A program made the position numbers and the translations under genes. This document shows positions 57,840-64,000 of a DNA stretch of 64,000 nucleotides, piece by piece (positions within the stretch are counted from its first letter, which is position 1; every line of letters starts with the position of its first letter). The stretch is from Boesenbergia rotunda (Eukaryota; Streptophyta; Magnoliopsida; Zingiberales; Zingiberaceae), in the NCBI GenBank assembly GCA_024364735.1, contig JAGFNQ010004015.1, positions 235,101-299,100 on the forward strand, written 5' to 3'. Below the pieces are notes generated by a model. The model was not told the DNA's origin and did no database searches. It was given only the letters and a program-made list of their open reading frames with translations.

Positions 57840-58160
57840 TGGTCAAGTCAAACTTACCTTTTATGGAATTTCCATATTTAGTCAAGTCAAACTTGACTCC
57901 TTTTCTTCTCCCATGTCAAGTCTAACTTGAAGTGGAACCAAGTCAAGTCAAACTTGATTTGGATTTGGGTCAAGTCAAACTTGCCTTTTATGGACTTTCC
58001 ATATTTAGTCAAGTCAAACTTGACTCCATTTCTTCTCCCATGTCAAGTCTAACTTGAAGTGGAACCAAGTCAAGTCAAACTTGATTTGGATTTGGGTCAA
58101 GTCAAACTTGCCTTTTATGGACTTTCCATATTTAGCCAAGTCAAACTTGACTTCAATTTT
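57840..58160 (-). repeat. 127-bp tandem repeat in LTR G
   Basis: GGGTCAAGTCAAACTTGCC begins at 57967 and again at 58094. About two and a half units made of variants of TCAAGTCAAACTTGA, itself a short inverted repeat. LTR G' has a related but different 133-bp repeat at this place. Confidence 0.8.
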
Positions 58161-59164
58161 TCTCCATCTATTTGTTCTTTGCGTGTGACCCTATAGGTTC
58201 TTGTAACGTTGGCAATGCTTCTAACCTCTTAGAAACATAAGCAATGAGCGGTATCTAGCAACACATCATTGCTACCCAAGTTACAAGAATGTTGAGATTC
58301 AACATCACCAATGTGACTACTAATTATGACTTTCATAATATGTGACAATGTCCTTCTATCGTCGATATCTAGATTGATCTTATATGAAGCATAGACCGTG
58401 TCATCCTCCAATCAATCTATGTGTCTTGAACTCCAAGTAGACTCACTATAATCAAATAAGCTCAATATCTCATATTGCCTTATTTGGGCATGGCCATGCA
58501 CTTAGTGATCTTACTCTATCAAGACTATGATATCTCTCCCGTCATATAGGAGGGATAGATCCCATCTACATCACTCACATCCCTCCGCATAATTTGTTAC
58601 ATACCCAGTAATCGCCTTTATAGTCCACCCAGTTACGGGTGACGTTTGACGAAACCAAAGTACATAACTCCTTATGTAGGGAACTATGGTGACTTCAGGT
58701 CTAAGGACTAATAGTCATACTAATAGTCACATGAGAAAGTATATGACACTCATATAACGATCCATGATACTTTCTCATGGTGGGTCATTCAGTATACATT
58801 CTCTAATGTATACCCATGTGTCAACTTGATATCTCATATCCATGACTTGTGAGATCAAGTCATCATGTTGACCTACATGCTAGTCTCTATGCATTAACAT
58901 TGTCCTTGAATGTTGATACTTGACTAGGAATAATTAAGAGTAGTGTTCTCTATATCATCTCACTATCGATTCAACTAATCGATTGATATAGATAAGAACC
59001 TTCTACTCAAGGACGTTATTATACTAAGTTATTTGGCACCAATACACATAAGTACAATAACCATAAGAAATGCCTTTATATATAAGAACTATATATACAA
59101 GAATATGATACAATGAGTCCAAAAAGTAATCATCATATGATTGGCTCTAGGGCTCTCACTAACA

Positions 59165-59179
59165 ATCTCCCACTAGCAC
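59165..59179 (-). other. Polypurine tract of element G
   Basis: GTGCTAGTGGGAGAT on the minus strand, directly before the LTR start and overlapping the last base of the gag-pol stop codon. Confidence 0.7.
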
Positions 59180-62100
59180 TAGTGCCAATCGCTGTAGTAT
59201 CTAATACCCAATGACCTAGTGTGACCATCATGCTTCATCTGTGCCAAAGCCTTGGTCAAGGGATCTGCGACGTTAGCCTCTGTGGGTACTCTGCAAATCT
59301 TCACATCTCCTCGATCGATGATCTCTCGAATGAGATGGAATCGCCGTAGTATGTGTTTGGTCCGCTGGTGTGAGCGAGGTTCCTTAGCCTGCGCAATAGC
59401 TCCATTGTTGTCACAATAGAGCTGTACTGGGTCGGCTATACTAGGAACCACTCCAAGCTCAGTAATGAACTTGCGGATCCAAACTGCCTCCTTTGCTGCC
59501 TCAGATGCAGCAATGTACTCAGCTTCTGTTGTAGAATCAGCAACTGTATCCTGCTTTGAACTCTTCCAGCTGACAGCGCCACCATTTAAGCAAAACACGA
59601 ACCCTGACTGCGATCTGTAGTCATCCTGGTCAGTTTGGAAGCTAGCATCACTGTAACCATTTACAGTTAGCTCCTCTTCGCCTCCAAATATCAAGAAATA
59701 TTCTTTAGTCCTTCTCAAGTACTTAAGAATGTTCTTGACTGCTATCCAGTGACGTTCACCTGGATCTGACTGGTATCTGCTCGTCATGCTCAAAGCATAC
59801 GAGACATCAGGACGAGTACATAACATGGCGTACATGATAGATCCTATGGCTGAGGCATAAGGGATCTTGCTCATGCGGTCTCTCTCCTCTCTAGAAGAGG
59901 GACCTTGAGTCTTCGAAAGACTCACGCCATGTGACATTGGCAGATTTCCCTTCTTGGAATTCTGCATGGCAAACCGTTGCAAAACGGTATCAATGTATGT
60001 ACTCTGACTTAGGCCAAGCAATCTTTTAGATCTATCTCTATAGATCTTAATGCCTAGAATGCAGGCTGCTTCACCTAAGTCCTTCATTGCGAAACAAGTC
60101 CCCAACCAAGTCTTCACAGACTGTAGCGAAGGGATGTCGTTCCCAATGAGTAGTATGTCATCCACATACAAGACTAGGAAGACTACTGTGCTCCCATTAA
60201 CCATCTTGTAGACACAAGGTTCATCTTCGTTCTTGATGAAACCAAACTGTTTGATCGCATCATCGAATCGAAGATTCCAGCTCCGAGAAGCTTGCTTTAG
60301 ACCATAAATGGCCCTATGCAGCTTGCATACTCTGCCAGTATGCTGTGGATCTACAAAACCCTCAGGCTGTGTCATGTACACATCCTCGAGGAGGTTTCCA
60401 TTCAGAAACGCTGTCTTGACATCCATCTGCCAGATCTCATAATCGTGGTAGGCTGCAATGGCAAGCATGATCCGAATAGACTTAAACATCGCTACTGGAG
60501 AAAAAGTTTCATCATAGTCAATACCATGAATTTGCTTGAAACCTTTAGCTACCAGTCTACCCTTATAGGTATGAGTAAGTCCATCCATGTTAGGCTTTCT
60601 CTTAAAGACCCATTTACACCCAATGGGTTTGACCCCTTCAGGTGGATCAACCAAGGTCCAAACTTGGTTAGTGTACATGGATTCCATTTCGGATCTCATG
60701 GCTTCCAGCCATGACTCAGAATCTGGGCTCATCACAGCTTCCTGATAGGTGGTAGGTTCATTCTCAATGATCATAACGTCATCATGGTCAGGCAAGAGAA
60801 ATGAATATCTCTCAGGCTGACGACGTACCCTATCAGACCTGCGAAGAGGTAAGTCTACCTGAACAGGTTGTTGTTCCACAATTTCTTGTGTAACAATCTC
60901 ATCCACAATTTCTTGTGGTTCCTGTTCAGTATCCATCAAGGGCTCAGTGCTATGGTCGTTGTCTTGAATTTCTTCAAGATCAAACGAACTCCCACTAGTC
61001 TTTCTAGAAACAAAATCCCTTTCTAGAAAGACCCCAGTCTTAGCAACAAACACTTTGTGTTGACTGGGAATGTAGAAGTAATATCCCTTAGTTTCCTTGG
61101 GATATCCCACGAAATAGCACTTATCAGATTTGGGTCCCAGTTTGTCTGAGACTTGACGTCGTACGTAAGCCTCACAACCCCAAACCCTCATGAAAGACAT
61201 CTTGGGACTCCTCCCTGTCCATATCGTATATGGTGTCTTCATGACAGCCTTTGATGGAACACGGTTTAGTGTGAACGCTGCCGTGTCTAGAGCATATCCC
61301 CAAAAGGATATAGGGAGATCTGCGTGACTCATCATAGATCGTACCATATCTAATAAGGTACGATTCCTCCTTTCGGATACACCATTCCACTGTGGTGTTC
61401 CAGGGGGAGTGAGTTGGGATAGAATCCCACACTCAGCTAGGTAGTCACGAAACTCATGGCTCAAGTATTCTCCACCTCGATCTGATCGAAGTATCTTAAT
61501 ACTCTTGCCAAGTTGGTTCTGTACTTCATTTCTGAATTCTTTGAACTTTTCAAAGGATTCAGACTTATGTGTTATCAAATACACATAGCCATATCTACTG
61601 AAGTCATCAGTAAATGTGATGAAGTACCTGTAACCACCTCTGGCAGCGACATTGAAAGGGCCACATACATCACTATGTATGAGTCCTAACAAGTCTGTCG
61701 CTCTTTCGCTATGTCCACTAAAGGGAGTCTTAGTCATCTTGCCTAGAAGGCATGACTCGCATGTTTCATATGACTCAAAATCAAATGAGTCCAGCAAACC
61801 ATCCTTATGGAGCTGGGACAAGCGACTCTCATTTATGTGGCCTAAGCGACAGTGCCAGAGAAAGGTTGGGTTCAACTCATTTGATCTCAACCTCTTGGTA
61901 TTCACGTTATAGATAGGGCTCTCTAAGTCTAGAATATAGAGGCCATTCATCAGATGTGCGCTACAATAGAACATATCCTTTAAATAAACAGAACAACATT
62001 TGTCCTTTATTATGAATGAAAAACCTTTGTTATCTAAACATGAAACTGAAATGATATTCTTTGTTAGTACAGGTACATAACAACAGTTATTCAATTCCAG

Positions 62101-62709
62101 TACAAGCCCAGAGGGCAGAGATAGAGAGTAAGTCCCTATAGCAACAGCAGCAACCCTTGCTCCATTGCCTACTCGTAGGTCCACCTCGCCCTTGGCCAAT
62201 GCCCTGCTATTTCTTAGCGTCTGCACATTAGTACAAATGTGAGAAGCACACCCAGTATCTAATACCCATGATGTAGAAATAGAAAGGTTGACTTCTATAA
62301 CATTTATACCTGAAGTAGAAGTCTCACTTCTCTTCTTCTTCAGATCTTCCAGGTATACCTTGCAGTTCCGCTTCCAATGCCCTGCCTGCCCTTGATATAA
62401 TTGCTTAAGGTGGCCAATCATATCGTAAGCATTCATGTTCTCGTGTTGCTTCTGAAGCTCAGAGGACATGCAGCATAGCATTAGGCACGATACGTCTAAC
62501 GCGTCGTCTTGATGCTTCTGTTGAGCATCTCTAACGCTACGGATGGCTGAGGGAAGTGGTGCTTCAGGAACTGCTTGCTCTAGAACGTACAGCTTACGTT
62601 CCTGTTTGAGGACTATCCTCAAGTTCCTGTACCAGTCCAGGAAATTAGCTCCAGTGAGCTTGTCCTTCTCAAGGACAGATCGCAGAGAGAGAGTGTTCGT
62701 GTTTGACAT
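59179..62709 (-). CDS. gag-pol polyprotein of element G, intact pol, gag with internal deletion
   Basis: 1176 codons. gag N-terminus (1-106) joins directly to the second half of the zinc knuckle (GQAGHWKRNC, 107-116), so the middle of gag and the first two Cys of the CCHC knuckle are gone. Protease DTG 151-153. GAG-pre-integrase zinc ligands H286, H291, C317, C320. Integrase D347, D410, E446 (DD35E). RT first Asp 763 and YVDD 848-851. RNase H D1021, E1064, D1100. It would encode all enzymes for reverse transcription and integration, but its own capsid should be defective, so mobility would need gag from another copy (inference). Length is about 10% below related Copia polyproteins. Confidence 0.93.
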   Translation of the reverse strand: MSNTNTLSLRSVLEKDKLTGANFLDWYRNLRIVLKQERKLYVLEQAVPEAPLPSAIRSVRDAQQKHQDDALDVSCLMLCCMSSELQKQHENMNAYDMIGHLKQLYQGQAGHWKRNCKVYLEDLKKKRSETSTSGINVIEVNLSISTSWVLDTGCASHICTNVQTLRNSRALAKGEVDLRVGNGARVAAVAIGTYSLSLPSGLVLELNNCCYVPVLTKNIISVSCLDNKGFSFIIKDKCCSVYLKDMFYCSAHLMNGLYILDLESPIYNVNTKRLRSNELNPTFLWHCRLGHINESRLSQLHKDGLLDSFDFESYETCESCLLGKMTKTPFSGHSERATDLLGLIHSDVCGPFNVAARGGYRYFITFTDDFSRYGYVYLITHKSESFEKFKEFRNEVQNQLGKSIKILRSDRGGEYLSHEFRDYLAECGILSQLTPPGTPQWNGVSERRNRTLLDMVRSMMSHADLPISFWGYALDTAAFTLNRVPSKAVMKTPYTIWTGRSPKMSFMRVWGCEAYVRRQVSDKLGPKSDKCYFVGYPKETKGYYFYIPSQHKVFVAKTGVFLERDFVSRKTSGSSFDLEEIQDNDHSTEPLMDTEQEPQEIVDEIVTQEIVEQQPVQVDLPLRRSDRVRRQPERYSFLLPDHDDVMIIENEPTTYQEAVMSPDSESWLEAMRSEMESMYTNQVWTLVDPPEGVKPIGCKWVFKRKPNMDGLTHTYKGRLVAKGFKQIHGIDYDETFSPVAMFKSIRIMLAIAAYHDYEIWQMDVKTAFLNGNLLEDVYMTQPEGFVDPQHTGRVCKLHRAIYGLKQASRSWNLRFDDAIKQFGFIKNEDEPCVYKMVNGSTVVFLVLYVDDILLIGNDIPSLQSVKTWLGTCFAMKDLGEAACILGIKIYRDRSKRLLGLSQSTYIDTVLQRFAMQNSKKGNLPMSHGVSLSKTQGPSSREERDRMSKIPYASAIGSIMYAMLCTRPDVSYALSMTSRYQSDPGERHWIAVKNILKYLRRTKEYFLIFGGEEELTVNGYSDASFQTDQDDYRSQSGFVFCLNGGAVSWKSSKQDTVADSTTEAEYIAASEAAKEAVWIRKFITELGVVPSIADPVQLYCDNNGAIAQAKEPRSHQRTKHILRRFHLIREIIDRGDVKICRVPTEANVADPLTKALAQMKHDGHTRSLGIRYYSDWH

Positions 62710-64000
62710 GGTAATCTACAACATAAAATGCAGAAAATAAATATCCACCATTGTATCATATTTATCATTTAACTAGGCCTTTAATTAAATGATGCTCCCA
62801 CTGAATTATAGGGCTTTGGTAGAATCGAGTCATAGATGTGGTAAAACCACACTACTAGATCACACCAACTAACTATAATTCTCGTAGGTCAAGATCCACA
62901 TCATACTACGCCTTGAGTTAGCTTTGGCTAAATCGCCCAAGACTTAGTATGATCGGTAGGTACCAATTACCAATTACATCTCTATGCAACTCTTGTTTAT
63001 AGGATCAAGAATTAACATTTATGAATAATCTTGAGTTAGCTTTGGCTAAATCGCCCAAGACTATTGATAAATGCGATCTTGTCCTACCTTTCCAACTATT
63101 GGAATATGCCTATAGTTAGGCTCGATCCAATTGAGCTAACTAGTTACTCAATCTAATTGAGCTCAATCTAACCCAAGCGTGATAGGCGGGACCAAGGTTG
63201 TCCCTCCGCATCCTACCAAGATTAAATGCATTGCTCTGCTTTGGCAGATTCAACAATCGCATATGATCATGGTAGTGATGGGTATCAAGGCTCGTTAGGC
63301 ATATACGAGTTGATTTCGATTTAGATCTAATCTAATCGATGATGTGCATCGTATCAAGGCATTTATTAAATCTAATTTAACCTAAATGTGTACTAGGTGC
63401 ACATCAAAATGTGGTTCCCACATTACATGTGCATCACATACAGTCATGTATATTCTATTCTATACTAACATGCATCACATACATATAAGCAAAATAAAAT
63501 ATACAAGAAAATTAAGTGTGATTAGTCATGGCCCTACTAAGATCTTCTCAAGCCAATGAGAAGATCTTTTGGTCAACCTAGGGTCTAGGCAGCAGCTTCT
63601 CCAAGCTCCTCCTTCCAGAACCCTATGTGTTGTCGGCTTGCTTCCCACGAGTCCGTCTTCTCCAGAATTGCCTTCATCTTTGATTTTGTACATTACAAAA
63701 TTTATACTCGAGTTACATTCGAGTCTTAAACTAATTTTAACAGAAATAATTAAAAAAAAAACCGACACGCAGGTCGCAATCACAATACAACACCCACAAC
63801 ACAAATAACGGCACGCAGGCCGTAATATGAATTACACACATATTTTAATCTAATTAAAATAGGGTTTTGGGCCATGATCATCACACTTCTGTACATAATT
63901 CAAAATTATGTAATTTTATAAATTTTATATAATTTTTCTACTGATTTTAGAATTTTTCCGAGTCACAACTCCGCGGCGGTCCCGGTAAGCGGGTTTTCGG
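62710..64000 (-). other. Leader of element G
   Basis: Non-coding sequence upstream of gag. Two direct copies of a 33-bp block (CTTGAGTTAGCTTTGGCTAA..., 62912-62944 and 63030-63062) and a perfect 11-bp hairpin (AAGATCTTCTC, 63539-63549 with 63558-63568). No PBS is seen, so the leader must extend beyond the window. Confidence 0.65.

Larger units (their letters stand above)
57011..59164 (-). mobile_element. 3' LTR of element G (2154 bp)
   Basis: On the minus strand it begins TGTTAGTGAG (59164) and ends GGTCCCAACA (57011). Most of it matches solo LTR G', but the last 230 bp or so (57011 to about 57257) match the 3' end of LTR D instead (GCTTCCAAGGGA, GGTTGGATCTCGTCCC, CATGCACCCGGTCCCAAC). It contains a 127-bp tandem repeat and a 46-bp palindrome. 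Confidence 0.9.
57011..64000 (-). mobile_element. Element G: young minus-strand Copia retrotransposon (5' end outside)
   Basis: It comprises the 3' LTR (57011-59164), purine tract (59165-59179), gag-pol (59179-62709) and leader (62710 to the window end). The PBS and 5' LTR lie beyond 64000, so the TSD (CCTGC expected from the left flank 57006-57010) cannot be confirmed. It is inserted in element C. Pol is fully open; gag carries an internal deletion. Confidence 0.9.

Noticed and set aside
60316..60714. Plus-strand frames across element G pol
   Set aside because: Shadow frames antisense to an intact pol gene.
1..64000. A host protein-coding gene
   Set aside because: Every frame with a recognisable protein signature belongs to a retrotransposon or the CACTA element; no other frame shows exon-like conservation that I can recognise.

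Overview
This window is a piece of repeat-rich nuclear DNA from a flowering plant with a large genome; the families look monocot-like, but I cannot name a species. I find no host gene, tRNA, rRNA, CRISPR array or bacterial feature. Essentially all 64 kb is transposable elements inserted into one another: Ty1/Copia retrotransposons, a Ty3/Gypsy chromovirus family and one CACTA DNA transposon. Target-site duplications (TSDs) and reading frames that resume across insertions let most of the nesting be read from the sequence.

The oldest layer is Copia element C (minus strand), cut into pieces at 7282-9216, 43531-43706, 45265-46138 and 55393-57010. Its LTR (left end) is cut by element B (4504-7281), which is itself cut by element A (1-4503). 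Its RNase H/RT region holds the large element D (9217-43530, TSD TGCTA) and a solo LTR E (43707-45264, TSD CTTTC). The region between RT and integrase holds the CACTA element F (46139-55392, TSD ATC). Its gag end is cut by element G (57011 to beyond 64000).

Element D is a plus-strand Copia element whose 5' LTR carries a Gypsy-type solo LTR I (11474-16240, TSD ATTAG); that in turn carries a Copia solo LTR G' (12412-14468, TSD CAGTT). The leader of D holds a 19.5 kb Gypsy array H (17776-37315, TSD GAGGT) with the layout LTR-internal-LTR-internal-LTR. The first internal segment of H carries a solo LTR of D's own family (D2, 21861-27202, TSD CTTCG), and D2 carries a solo Gypsy LTR H' (23467-26554, TSD GAGGC). 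The deepest chain is C > D > H > D2 > H', five layers.

Most coding regions are broken. The pol part of G (59179-62709) is one open frame with all catalytic residues, but the middle of its gag is deleted. The CACTA transposase (48222-50660) is open; its partner gene with a Ulp1-like protease domain is multi-exon and carries stops. Element A carries an accessory plant retrotransposon ORF with its own TATA box and a small intron.

Most worth a second look: the tandem three-LTR Gypsy array under a single TSD, the tRNA-like (A box/B box) module kept antisense in the upstream part of several Gypsy LTRs, the intron-containing accessory ORF with an LTR-like promoter, and perfect palindromes in promoter-side regions of several unrelated LTR families.
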